From UBA1413 sp964395045 (GTDB lineage Bacteria > Bacteroidota > Bacteroidia > Bacteroidales > Prolixibacteraceae): DNA of 10,982 nt. Under the pieces are notes generated by a model that saw only the letters and a list, made by a program, of their open reading frames with translations, was not told where the DNA came from and ran no database searches. The translations under genes and the position numbers were made by a program. The DNA lies in NCBI GenBank assembly GCA_964395045.1, contig CAYNBE010000128.1, positions 1-10,982 on the forward strand. The letters run 5' to 3'. Below, piece after piece: positions 1 through 6,656 of the stretch (the stretch's first letter is position 1; each line of letters begins with the position of its first letter).

Positions 1-73
1 AAAGGTTCACTGAGATAAATGCCAGGCATACGGCATTGAACAGGGTAATCCGGATGAGGGGACTCTTTGCCAA
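1..73 (-). CDS. N-terminus of a membrane protein, probably polysaccharide biosynthesis (partial)
   Basis: The minus strand carries an open frame from a TTG codon at 73-71 to the window edge (24 codons). It begins MAKSPLIRITLFNAVCLAFI: a short basic start followed by a hydrophobic stretch, as expected for the first membrane helix of an integral membrane protein. The TTG lies one base after the stop of the upstream Wzz-like gene, which suggests translational coupling. No ATG is available in this frame nearby. Position after a Wzz-like gene suggests an O-antigen ligase, polymerase or flippase, but this is inference from context only. Too little is present to name a family. Confidence 0.42.
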   Translation of the reverse strand, partial: MAKSPLIRITLFNAVCLAFISVNL

Positions 74-74
74 T

Positions 75-1031
75 TTATTCCCGGGTAATTTTCTTTGAAT
101 CGATAAATGCAAAAACCAGCAATGCCAGGAACAGGGTGGAGGCCAGGGTTAATGAAACGATCACCCACCTGACCGGATATGCCTTGTCGTCGGGGACCAA
201 CGGCCTTTGAACAATGTGTGCATAGGTGATTTTTTTCGTGGCTTCGGAGAGGCTTTTATCGAGAGAAACCCGAAGTTCGTTGATTGCCTGCACCAGGCTT
301 TCAAATCTTCGTTCAAGAATGTGAATCTCCGATCCCTTTTTCATCAGGTTGTCATAAATCTTCATGATCTCCTTCGTGTTGGAGGAGTTTACATTCCCAC
401 CTGCCATTGCTCTCATATATCCTCTTGTGATCTCGGGTTCCTGTGCAACTATGTCAAAAACCCTGGTTTCTGCACGCAGCCGGTCGAGCAACTGCTTTAT
501 GGAGTCACGGTCAGCAAGCCTTTTTGTAATGTCGTCCTGGAGAACCTTTACCAGTTCCCAGTTCTTTGCCGAGTGCATTTCCCTGACCTTCTCATTGTAA
601 AAATGGATCAGCGAATCGCACATGGCTGCCGCTCTTTTGGGCTCTTTGTCAAGAATGCTGATCTCAACAGTTTCATATTCGGTTTTGGCTGTACGAACGT
701 GTTTGTCGTAGATTCCCAGCATGTACGAGAGATATTTGGGATCATCCCTGCTGATACGGTACACGGTGTCAAGGCGGAAAGCATCAAACATCCTGAGCTT
801 GATATCGACCGATTTCATGATCTCAAGCATCTGTTCGGTGTAGGATTCTTCGCTCATTTCCCCAAGGTTAGATGGATATACCCTGGCAGTTGCCTTGAAT
901 TTGGGTGTGATAAACAGGGGGGATGAAAAAAAGGCCGACAGCAAAATAGCAGCTGTACCAATGATGACAAAGTGGATAAAGCGTTTCCGGATTACCCGGA
1001 ATATCCAATCATAACTGAAGAAATCATTCAT
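75..1031 (-). CDS. Wzz/chain-length-determinant-like polysaccharide co-polymerase
   Basis: This 318-residue protein has the layout of polysaccharide co-polymerases: a short cytoplasmic N-terminus, a membrane helix at about 19-41, a large periplasmic part rich in charged helices (roughly 130-265, coiled-coil-like), and a second membrane helix at about 289-311 with a short charged tail. Just before the second helix is a proline-rich segment, RPLVPDDKAYPVRW, typical of Wzz proteins. Members of this family sit in the inner membrane and set the chain length of O-antigen or exopolysaccharide made by the Wzy polymerase. No tyrosine-kinase domain is attached, so it is the Wzz type rather than the fused kinase type. 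The ATG at 1031 is the first in frame. tyrS ends 79 bases upstream on the same strand. Downstream a membrane protein starts almost at the stop codon, so the gene probably opens a polysaccharide operon. Which glycan it serves cannot be told. Confidence 0.8.
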   Translation of the reverse strand: MNDFFSYDWIFRVIRKRFIHFVIIGTAAILLSAFFSSPLFITPKFKATARVYPSNLGEMSEESYTEQMLEIMKSVDIKLRMFDAFRLDTVYRISRDDPKYLSYMLGIYDKHVRTAKTEYETVEISILDKEPKRAAAMCDSLIHFYNEKVREMHSAKNWELVKVLQDDITKRLADRDSIKQLLDRLRAETRVFDIVAQEPEITRGYMRAMAGGNVNSSNTKEIMKIYDNLMKKGSEIHILERRFESLVQAINELRVSLDKSLSEATKKITYAHIVQRPLVPDDKAYPVRWVIVSLTLASTLFLALLVFAFIDSKKITRE

Positions 1032-1094
1032 AAAAGTGGTTTGAAATGAACTGTTGCAGACTTAACGGCGAAATTCCGGGGTTAGTATGAAAAT

Positions 1095-1117
1095 CATCTA
1101 AAATCGTTATTTAGATG
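1095..1117 (-). terminator. Possible weak terminator overlapping the tyrS stop codon
   Basis: CATCTAAA (1095-1102) and TTTAGATG (1110-1117) form a perfect 8-bp inverted repeat with a 7-base loop. On the minus strand it is followed by ATTTTC. The TAA stop of tyrS lies inside the right arm. The stem is mostly A-T and the T-run is short, so it would be a weak intrinsic terminator. It may only attenuate read-through into the Wzz-like gene. Confidence 0.4.
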
Positions 1118-2403
1118 GCTGTCAGAAGGAAATAGTTTTTCTTTCCCTTTTGGGCAAGGAGGTATTTTCCACCCAGCAGCCACGATTCGTCAATGGTCAG
1201 ATCGGCTGATGCCACTCTTTCTTTGTTTAGGCTCAGTCCGTTGGCCTGAATCGTCCGTCTGACTTCGGCCTTTGAAGGGAAGGAATTGGTTTTTTCAGTC
1301 AGCAGGTCGACAACATTGATGCCGGTTGATAATTCCCGGAGTGAAATTGAAAAATGAGGAACACCTTCAAACAGAGAGAGAAAGGTTTTTTCATCGAGCC
1401 TTCGAAGCTGTTCGGCTGTTCCCTGTCCGAAAAGAATCTGAGAGGCACCGGCTGCAGCTTCATACTCTTCGCGTGAATGTACCATGACCGTGATTTCTTC
1501 AGCCAGTTTTTTTTGCAATATTCTCAGGTGAGGTGCTTCCCGGTGTTTCCGTATCAGTTCTTCAATCTCATCCCGGGAAAGGAGAGTAAAGATTTTGATG
1601 TATTTTTCGGCATCCTCATCCGATGCATTCAGCCAGAATTGATAGAATTCATAAGGTGAAGTTTTTTCCGGATCAAGCCAGACATTCCCTGATTCGGTCT
1701 TCCCGAATTTGCTGCCATCGGCTTTGGTAATAAGCGGGCAGGTCAGGGCAAATGCCTCACCTCCGGTTTTCCTTCGGATCAGTTCCGTACCGGTGGTGAT
1801 ATTGCCCCACTGATCGGATCCCCCCATCTGTAGTTTGCAATCAAAGTTCATGTAAAGGTGGAGAAAATCGTATCCCTGCACCAGTTGGTAGGTAAATTCA
1901 GTGAACGACATCCCGATGGAATTCTCGGCAGTGAGCCTTTTTTTCACTGAATCTTTCGAAATCATATAGTTGACGGTGATATGTTTCCCGATATCCCGGA
2001 TAAAATCGAGAAAAGTAAAATCCTTCATCCAGTCATAATTGTTAACGACCAGTGCAGCCTGGGGAGCGTCGGAATCGAAGTCAAGAAACCGGGAGAGTTG
2101 ACTTTTGATACATGCTTGGTTGTGTCTTAGTGTTTGTTCACTAAGCAGGTTCCGTTCTGCCGACTTCATGCTCGGATCACCGATCATCCCGGTGGCCCCG
2201 CCGATCAAAGCAATTGGTCTATGCCCGCATCCCTGGAAATGTTTCAGCATCATCACTCCGACAAGATGTCCGATGTGCAGCGAATCAGCTGTCGGATCAA
2301 TTCCCAGATAGGCTGTGGTCATCTCATTTTCGAGAAGTTCTTTTGTCCCCGGCATCACATCGTGGATCATTCCCCGCCAGGTCAACTCATCTACAAAATT
2401 CAT
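1111..2403 (-). CDS. tyrS: Tyrosyl-tRNA synthetase (TyrRS)
   Basis: This enzyme activates tyrosine with ATP and charges tRNA-Tyr in the cytoplasm. The 430-residue length is normal for bacterial TyrS. The class I signature HIGH is at residues 43-46, within the LGIDPTADSLHIGHL context. The substrate-binding segment LQMGGSDQWGN spans 191-201, and the KMSKS-equivalent loop appears as KFGKT (232-236), the usual form in this enzyme type. The last 75 or so residues carry an S4-like RNA-binding domain (KAEVRRTIQANGLSLN). The start ATG at 2403 is preceded by an A/G-rich ribosome site. A TAnnTTTG box at 2545-2552 on the same strand would give a leader of about 135 bases, which contains a possible 25-codon ORF. 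Nothing in the protein looks damaged. Confidence 0.98.
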   Translation of the reverse strand: MNFVDELTWRGMIHDVMPGTKELLENEMTTAYLGIDPTADSLHIGHLVGVMMLKHFQGCGHRPIALIGGATGMIGDPSMKSAERNLLSEQTLRHNQACIKSQLSRFLDFDSDAPQAALVVNNYDWMKDFTFLDFIRDIGKHITVNYMISKDSVKKRLTAENSIGMSFTEFTYQLVQGYDFLHLYMNFDCKLQMGGSDQWGNITTGTELIRRKTGGEAFALTCPLITKADGSKFGKTESGNVWLDPEKTSPYEFYQFWLNASDEDAEKYIKIFTLLSRDEIEELIRKHREAPHLRILQKKLAEEITVMVHSREEYEAAAGASQILFGQGTAEQLRRLDEKTFLSLFEGVPHFSISLRELSTGINVVDLLTEKTNSFPSKAEVRRTIQANGLSLNKERVASADLTIDESWLLGGKYLLAQKGKKNYFLLTAI

Positions 2404-2427
2404 TCTGTTCTCTTTTCTATCTCTATT

Positions 2428-2505
2428 TCAAAACAATTTTCGAAGCATGTTTTTTTTCCACACCCGGAAAACGCAAAAATCCAGGAACTTTCCAAGCTTC
2501 TGCAT
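2428..2505 (-). CDS. Possible 25-codon leader ORF upstream of tyrS
   Basis: An ATG at 2505-2503 opens a 25-codon frame ending in TGA at 2428-2430, 24 bases before the tyrS start. It is preceded by AAAGGGGAAAAT, a better Shine-Dalgarno-like sequence than most genes here. The peptide begins MQKLGKFLDFCVF and is rich in Lys, Phe and Leu. It has no tyrosine, so it is not a classical attenuation peptide for tyrS. It lies wholly inside the predicted tyrS leader. It may be translated and affect tyrS, or be chance. Confidence 0.22.
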   Translation of the reverse strand: MQKLGKFLDFCVFRVWKKNMLRKLF

Positions 2506-2544
2506 ATTTTCCCCTTTGGCTGTTTCAACCCGCAAAATTTCCGA

Positions 2545-2552
2545 CAAAGATA
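2545..2552 (-). promoter_or_regulatory. Promoter -7 box TATCTTTG for tyrS
   Basis: TATCTTTG on the minus strand matches the Bacteroidota -7 consensus TAnnTTTG exactly. It would start a transcript near 2538 and leave a leader of about 135 bases before tyrS. No convincing -33 TTTG is seen at the usual 19-21 base spacing; the nearest is a CTGG about 19 bases upstream. Confidence 0.5.
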
Positions 2553-2614
2553 GAATATCGAATTGTATTATCCAGCCGGTTGTGCCAAAATTGGAAGGAA
2601 GGAACCACCCGGTT

Positions 2615-2716
2615 TTATGGATACTTAAATTTCAGAAACTGCAGGAAGTACAGGACATGCCTGGTCATAAAGTCAGCCGCGGCCTGAATATACGGATGAT
2701 TGGAATGTCGGGACAA
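2615..2716 (-). CDS. Possible 33-codon ORF between the CvpA-like gene and tyrS
   Basis: A minus-strand frame runs from a TTG at 2716-2714 to TAA at 2615-2617; an internal ATG lies at 2668-2666. The end reads IQAAADFMTRHVLYFLQF and then LKFKYP. This has an even, protein-like composition with an aromatic, basic tail, but I recognise no family. The TTG is only 3 bases after an exact TAnnTTTG box (2720-2727), so a transcript from that box would start inside the frame and favour the shorter 17-codon version from the ATG. It could be a small peptide, a remnant of a decayed gene, or chance. Confidence 0.22.
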   Translation of the reverse strand: MSRHSNHPYIQAAADFMTRHVLYFLQFLKFKYP

Positions 2717-2719
2717 TTA

Positions 2720-2727
2720 CAAATATA
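2720..2727 (-). promoter_or_regulatory. Promoter -7 box TATATTTG (minus strand)
   Basis: TATATTTG on the minus strand matches TAnnTTTG exactly and lies 45 bases after the end of the CvpA-like gene. It could drive a longer tyrS leader of about 310 bases, a small RNA, or the small ORF at 2615-2716. No clear -33 element is present at standard spacing, and the surroundings are A/T-rich, so a chance match is possible. Confidence 0.35.
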
Positions 2728-2771
2728 ATTTTCGGATCAAAGCAATATTTACCGGACAAGTATGAATGCAA

Positions 2772-3287
2772 CTACAAGTGCGTTGAGCCTTTATTCTCGA
2801 ACTCATCCCAGAAATCGAGAAACGGAAAAATACGGGGCGCAAAATTCCGGATTGGTTCGTACAACCTTGATTCGGCCTTTTTTTGTGGTGAGATGATATG
2901 TACATCGTCATCAATCCGGTTGAAAACAACCAGAATGACACTCAGGATAAGAGCTCCTTTGATGACTCCGAATCCGAACCCTGCCAACCTGTTCAGAAAG
3001 CCCAGGCTGGCAGATTTAATTATCTTGCTGACAACAAATCCTACAACATGGACAAGGATAACCACGATAACGAAGGTAATGAGGAAGGAAGCGATGGAAA
3101 GATGCTGGAAAGTAAAATGAAGGTGATTGGTCAGGTAACCAGCTACAAGGCCAGAAAAATGAATAGCAGCCCAGATGCCAAGAATAAGCGCAATCAGGCC
3201 CGCAAGTTCTTCAATAAATCCTTTGGAGAAACCGTTGAAGGCCGACAAAACAAGCAATATCCCCAGGATGATGTCAAGATAATTCAT
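2772..3287 (-). CDS. CvpA family integral membrane protein
   Basis: This 171-residue protein has four hydrophobic segments (about 3-17, 27-43, 66-90 and 104-123) and a charged C-terminal tail. The N-terminus MNYLDIILGILLVLSAFNGF followed by SKGFIEEL is the CvpA/colicin V production family signature: Asp in the first helix, then G-F-x-K-G-F-x-E-E-L. A second typical stretch is NRLAGFGFGVIKG (99-111). The family sits in the inner membrane; in E. coli it is needed for colicin V production, but its general biochemical role is poorly defined. I chose the ATG at 3287 over the in-frame TTG at 3299 because MNYLDIIL matches family N-termini and a GGGA sits 8 bases upstream of the ATG. The gene is divergent from the GH3-like gene, with 105 bases between the starts. 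Confidence 0.85.
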   Translation of the reverse strand: MNYLDIILGILLVLSAFNGFSKGFIEELAGLIALILGIWAAIHFSGLVAGYLTNHLHFTFQHLSIASFLITFVIVVILVHVVGFVVSKIIKSASLGFLNRLAGFGFGVIKGALILSVILVVFNRIDDDVHIISPQKKAESRLYEPIRNFAPRIFPFLDFWDEFENKGSTHL

Positions 3288-3362
3288 AAAGATTCCCAAT
3301 CAATTCATTAAGGTAAAATTAGATAAATTTCAGGTTCAGGATATGTACTCTGAAAATATTCC

Positions 3363-3370
3363 TAAATTTG
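3363..3370 (+). promoter_or_regulatory. Promoter -7 box TAAATTTG for the GH3-like gene
   Basis: TAAATTTG matches TAnnTTTG exactly and lies 22 bases before the ATG at 3393, giving a short leader of about 15 bases. No -33 TTTG is visible at standard spacing. The same short spacer must also hold the promoter of the divergent CvpA-like gene; its best minus-strand candidate, TAACCTTTG, has one base too many between TA and TTTG. Confidence 0.5.
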
Positions 3371-3392
3371 ACAAAGGTTAAAACAACACTGG

Positions 3393-4910
3393 ATGCCATT
3401 TTTAAATTCCTTGATTAACTGGCTGAATACGAAGCGGATATATCAGATCGACCTCTATGGCAAATATCCCCATGAAATTCAGAAGGAAGTGCTTTTTCAC
3501 TTGTTACAAACAGCCCGGAATACTGAATACGGCAGATTGTACCGGTTTGATGAGATTGCATCAATTGCACAATTCCAATCCAGTTTGCCACTCCAATCGT
3601 ATGAAGACATCAAGCCTTGGGTGGAAAGGCTTCGTCAAGGAGAAAGGAACCTTTTATGGCCCGGTGAAATCAAATGGTTTGCAAAATCTTCGGGAACCAC
3701 AAGCGACAAGAGCAAATTTATTCCCGTTTCAAAAGAATCGCTCGAAGATTGTCATTTCAGGGGAGGAAAGGATGTTCTTGCTCTTTATGTGAAAAATTAT
3801 CCGGATTCGAAGGTTTTCTTCGGTAAAACCCTGACACTTGGCGGATCGCACAGCGTCAACAATTTCAGTAACAATTCCTATTACGGTGATCTTTCCGCTA
3901 TTCTGATTGAAAATATCCCGTTCTGGACACAGTTCATCCGGATACCTCCGGCCGAGATCGCCCTGATTGAGGAGTTTGAAGAAAAAATCGAAAAGATTAT
4001 CAGTACATCCCTGAATGAAAATGTTACTACCCTGGCAGGTGTTCCCTCCTGGTACCTCGTCATGATGAAAAAGATATTAGAGAAAACAGGAAAGAAAAAC
4101 ATCCTTGAAATATGGCCCAACCTGGAGTTGTTCATACACGGGGGTGTGAACTTTGAGCCTTACAGGGAGCAATACAGAAAAATCATCCCGTCGGAGGGAA
4201 TGCATTACATGGAGACCTATAATGCTTCGGAAGGTTTTTTTGCCATTCAGGACAACCCAAGCCGGCAGGATATGCTTCTGATGCTCGATTATGGCGTCTT
4301 TTATGAGTTCATACCTATGAGGAGCTGGGGGAGTGATCATCCTGAGGTGTTAACCCTGGAGGGTGTCAGGATGGATGAGAATTATGCCATGGTGATCACC
4401 ACAAACGGAGGTTTATGGCGGTATATCATAGGCGATACTATCAGGTTCACCTCTGCATCACCTTACAAAATCAGGATTACAGGACGGACCAGACAGTATA
4501 TCAATGCCTTTGGCGAAGAGATGATTGTTGAAAATGCCGAACAGGCTTTGCATATAGCCTGTGAACACACGGGCGCCGTCGTCCACGAATATACGGCAGG
4601 ACCTGTATTTATGGGTGAGGGGAACAAAGGGTCCCATCAGTGGATCATTGAGTTTGAAAAAACACCTGAAAATCCGGATTACTTTATGGATATTCTGGAT
4701 AATGCCCTGAAAATGCTCAATTCGGATTATGAAGCCAAAAGGCATAAGGACATCACCCTGGAAGCACCTCGCCTTAAGATAGCTCCGGAAGGGACATTTT
4801 ACACATGGATGAAAAGCCGGGGCAAAACAGGCGGGCAAAATAAAATTCCTCGACTTTCAAACGACAGGCAATATCTTGATCCACTTCTCGGATTAATAAA
4901 TTCAAAATAG
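3393..4910 (+). CDS. GH3-family acyl-adenylate-forming enzyme (acyl-acid amido synthetase-like)
   Basis: This 505-residue protein belongs to the GH3 branch of the adenylate-forming superfamily. Plant members use ATP to activate auxin, jasmonate or benzoates and join them to amino acids. Three ATP/AMP motifs are intact: the phosphate loop SSGTTSDKSKFIP (99-111), YNASEG (276-281), and WRYIIGDTIRF (342-352). After these, ITGRTRQYINAFGEEM (362-377) marks the hinge into the C-terminal domain. A GGSHSVNNFSNNSYYGDLSA stretch (150-169) is in the acyl-binding part. The length fits bacterial GH3 proteins. There is no signal peptide, so it is cytoplasmic. Bacterial members are mostly uncharacterised; the acid and the amine used cannot be deduced. 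The start ATG has its own upstream -7 box. A deoxynucleoside kinase follows 33 bases after the stop, but that gene also has its own promoter box, so the two need not share a function. Confidence 0.9.
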   Translation: MPFLNSLINWLNTKRIYQIDLYGKYPHEIQKEVLFHLLQTARNTEYGRLYRFDEIASIAQFQSSLPLQSYEDIKPWVERLRQGERNLLWPGEIKWFAKSSGTTSDKSKFIPVSKESLEDCHFRGGKDVLALYVKNYPDSKVFFGKTLTLGGSHSVNNFSNNSYYGDLSAILIENIPFWTQFIRIPPAEIALIEEFEEKIEKIISTSLNENVTTLAGVPSWYLVMMKKILEKTGKKNILEIWPNLELFIHGGVNFEPYREQYRKIIPSEGMHYMETYNASEGFFAIQDNPSRQDMLLMLDYGVFYEFIPMRSWGSDHPEVLTLEGVRMDENYAMVITTNGGLWRYIIGDTIRFTSASPYKIRITGRTRQYINAFGEEMIVENAEQALHIACEHTGAVVHEYTAGPVFMGEGNKGSHQWIIEFEKTPENPDYFMDILDNALKMLNSDYEAKRHKDITLEAPRLKIAPEGTFYTWMKSRGKTGGQNKIPRLSNDRQYLDPLLGLINSK

Positions 4911-4914
4911 CCAT

Positions 4915-4922
4915 TATCTTTG
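4915..4922 (+). promoter_or_regulatory. Promoter -7 box TATCTTTG for the deoxynucleoside kinase
   Basis: TATCTTTG matches TAnnTTTG exactly, 21 bases before the kinase ATG at 4944. It overlaps the in-frame TTG at 4920-4922, so a transcript starting here could not use that TTG. This supports the ATG as the true start. No clear -33 TTTG is seen. Read-through from the GH3-like gene remains possible because no terminator separates the two genes. Confidence 0.5.
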
Positions 4923-4943
4923 AAATATCTAAAACCTATTTTT

Positions 4944-5558
4944 ATGCATATCGCAGCAGCCGGAAACATTGGAGCAGGCAAAACAACGCTCACTGAGTTA
5001 TTGTCTAAGCACTATGGTTGGACAGCCCATTATGAGGATGTGGATGACAATCCCTATCTGAATGACTTTTACAATGACATGCAACGGTGGTCGTTCAACC
5101 TTCAGGTTTATTTTCTTAATTCCAGGTTCAGTCAGATACTCCAGATCAGAAAATCAGGAAAGACCGTTATCCAGGACAGGACCATTTATGAAGATGCCGA
5201 GATATTTGCTCCCAATCTTCATGCCATGGGATTGATGAGTACCCGGGATTTCAACAACTATAAAACCTTGTTTGATCTGATGATCGGACTGATTCAACCT
5301 CCCGACCTTCTCATATATCTGAAGGCGTCAATTCCCACGCTTGTTAACCAGATACAAAAAAGAGGCAGGGAATATGAAAACTCCATCAGGCTTGATTACC
5401 TGAGGCAGCTGAACGATATGTACGAAGCCTGGACGAAGTCGTACAAACTTGGGAAAATTCTGGTTATCAATGTTGATGAACTCGATTTTGCCTCCAGAAA
5501 AGAGGATCTGAGCTTCGTGATCGATAAAATCGATGCCCAGATACACGGGCTTTTCTGA
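4944..5558 (+). CDS. Deoxynucleoside kinase (deoxyadenosine/deoxyguanosine kinase type)
   Basis: The protein (204 residues from this start) transfers phosphate from ATP to the 5'-OH of deoxynucleosides in the purine/pyrimidine salvage pathway, in the cytoplasm. The P-loop GNIGAGKT is at 7-14. EDVDDNPYLNDF (31-42) carries the acidic residue and loop that contact the sugar and base. The DRT motif, with catalytic Asp and Arg, is at 78-80 in IQDRTIYEDAEIFA, and the LID arginines are in KRGREYE (139-145). Length and motifs match the dCK/dGK/dAK family; base preference cannot be read from motifs alone. The ATG at 4944 is chosen over a TTG at 4920 because MHIAAAGNIGAGKTT is the normal family start and a promoter box overlaps the TTG. 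The gene converges on asd with 10 bases between stops. Confidence 0.93.
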   Translation: MHIAAAGNIGAGKTTLTELLSKHYGWTAHYEDVDDNPYLNDFYNDMQRWSFNLQVYFLNSRFSQILQIRKSGKTVIQDRTIYEDAEIFAPNLHAMGLMSTRDFNNYKTLFDLMIGLIQPPDLLIYLKASIPTLVNQIQKRGREYENSIRLDYLRQLNDMYEAWTKSYKLGKILVINVDELDFASRKEDLSFVIDKIDAQIHGLF

Positions 5559-5568
5559 GCGGGAACTG

Positions 5569-6576
5569 TTACACCTCTCCTTCCCTGATAAGGTATTCAG
5601 CAATCTGGACGGCGTTCAGAGCCGCCCCTTTCCGGATCTGGTCCCCGACACACCAGAATGCAATGCCATTTGGATTGCTGATGTCTTTCCGGATTCTTCC
5701 CACATAAACATTGTCTTTTCCTGAAACAAATAAAGGCATAGGATATTTCTTTGACGCAGGTTCATCCACAACCGTCAATCCTTCGGTATTCTCCATAGCT
5801 TTCCTGACCTGCTCCACTGAAAGCGGCTTTTCTGTTTCCACCCAGATGGCTTCGGAATGGGCCCTTGCCACAGGTATCCGGACACATGTGGCACTAACCT
5901 CCGCCTGTGTGTGCATGATCTTCTTGGTCTCCCAGTTCATTTTCATCTCTTCCTTAGTGTAATCATTTTCAAGAAAGACATCAATGTGGGGAATAATATT
6001 CATGGCAATCTGGTATGGAAACTTTGAAACAGTGGTTTCTGAGCCATCTGCCACTTCCCTGATCTGTTGTTCCAGTTCGGCAATCCCCTGTGCTCCTGCC
6101 CCGCTGGCAGCCTGGTAAGTTGCCACATGCACCCTGGTAATGGGCGACAGATCATTGACCGGTTTTAAGGCAACCACCATCTGAATGGTTGAGCAGTTTG
6201 GATTGGCAATGATATTACGGGGGCGATTCTTTGCGTCGGCCGCATTCACCTCGGGCACCACCAGCGGCACATCGTCGTCGTACCGGAACGCACTTGAGTT
6301 ATCGATCATGATGGTTCCAAACCGGGTGATATCGGCTGCAAATTCCTTGGAGGTACCAGCACCGGCAGAAGTCAGGGCAATGTCAATTCCCCTAAAGTCA
6401 TCATTGTGTTTTAATTCCTTGACGACAAGTTGTTTCCCTTTGTAGTTGTAGGTTTTCCCGGCACTTCTCGAAGAACCGAAGAGAACCAGTTCATTCAATG
6501 GAAAATTCCTTTCATCGAGCACCTTCAGGAACTCCTGTCCCACTGCGCCGCTCACGCCGACAATTGCGATTTTCAT
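5569..6576 (-). CDS. asd: Aspartate-semialdehyde dehydrogenase
   Basis: Asd reduces aspartyl-4-phosphate to aspartate-4-semialdehyde with NADPH, the branch point to lysine/diaminopimelate, threonine and methionine. The 335-residue protein begins MKIAIVGVSGAVGQE with the nucleotide-binding glycine motif. The catalytic cysteine is C128 in NPNCST, and the substrate-binding parts YQAASGAGAQG (154-164) and RIPVARAHSEA (233-243, with conserved Arg and His) are intact. The end, QIRKGAALNAVQIAEYL, is typical. The frame is open upstream to 6669, but the ATG at 6576 fits the family start and has GGGAG just upstream, so the extra 31 residues are not coding. The gene is divergent from the lamin-tail protein, with 80 bases between starts. 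No signal of damage or transfer is seen. Confidence 0.97.
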   Translation of the reverse strand: MKIAIVGVSGAVGQEFLKVLDERNFPLNELVLFGSSRSAGKTYNYKGKQLVVKELKHNDDFRGIDIALTSAGAGTSKEFAADITRFGTIMIDNSSAFRYDDDVPLVVPEVNAADAKNRPRNIIANPNCSTIQMVVALKPVNDLSPITRVHVATYQAASGAGAQGIAELEQQIREVADGSETTVSKFPYQIAMNIIPHIDVFLENDYTKEEMKMNWETKKIMHTQAEVSATCVRIPVARAHSEAIWVETEKPLSVEQVRKAMENTEGLTVVDEPASKKYPMPLFVSGKDNVYVGRIRKDISNPNGIAFWCVGDQIRKGAALNAVQIAEYLIREGEV

Positions 6577-6623
6577 ATCTCCCAAATTTTTATTATATTG
6601 TTCAGTTTTCAAACCCACTGAAG

Positions 6624-6631
6624 CAAAAATA
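6624..6631 (-). promoter_or_regulatory. Promoter -7 box TATTTTTG for asd
   Basis: TATTTTTG on the minus strand fits TAnnTTTG and lies 47 bases upstream of the asd ATG at 6576, giving a leader of about 40 bases. No clear -33 TTTG is seen at 19-21 bases. The oppositely oriented lamin-tail gene shares this 80-base spacer, but I see no convincing plus-strand box for it. Confidence 0.42.
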
Positions 6632-6656
6632 CAATATTGCAGATATTGTGACAGAG

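Larger units (their letters stand above)
2404..2771. other. Intergenic region between the CvpA-like gene and tyrS
   Basis: This 368-base spacer holds no large gene. On the minus strand it contains two exact TAnnTTTG boxes (2720-2727 and 2545-2552), a possible 33-codon ORF (2615-2716) and a possible 25-codon ORF (2428-2505), listed separately. I see no tRNA cloverleaf and no strong intrinsic terminator for the CvpA-like gene. The plus strand carries long open frames here, but they run antisense into tyrS and look like shadows. Confidence 0.6.

Noticed and set aside
207..926. 239-codon plus-strand open frame opposite the Wzz-like gene
   Set aside because: It lies wholly antisense to a well-supported gene, is rich in Phe, His and Cys in the manner of shadow frames, and has no promoter or ribosome site.
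2599..2612. Minus-strand CCGGGTGGTTCC upstream of tyrS, resembling the T-box motif GGGTGGNACCGCG
   Set aside because: Only part of the motif matches, no specifier loop with a Tyr codon or terminator/antiterminator pair follows, it lies upstream of the nearer tyrS promoter box, and T-boxes are not expected in Bacteroidota.
2898..3311. 137-codon plus-strand open frame opposite the CvpA-like gene
   Set aside because: Its highly polar composition is what the reverse complement of a hydrophobic membrane protein gives; no supporting signals.
5535..5554. GCCC/GGGC hairpin followed by TTTT at the end of the deoxynucleoside kinase
   Set aside because: The stem has only 4 bp with an 8-base loop and lies inside the coding sequence; too weak to call a terminator, although the two convergent genes have only 10 bases between stops.
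6498..6656. 53-codon upstream extension of the lamin-tail protein
   Set aside because: It is antisense to the start of asd, is basic and unlike a secreted N-terminus, and a clear signal peptide follows the ATG at 6657.
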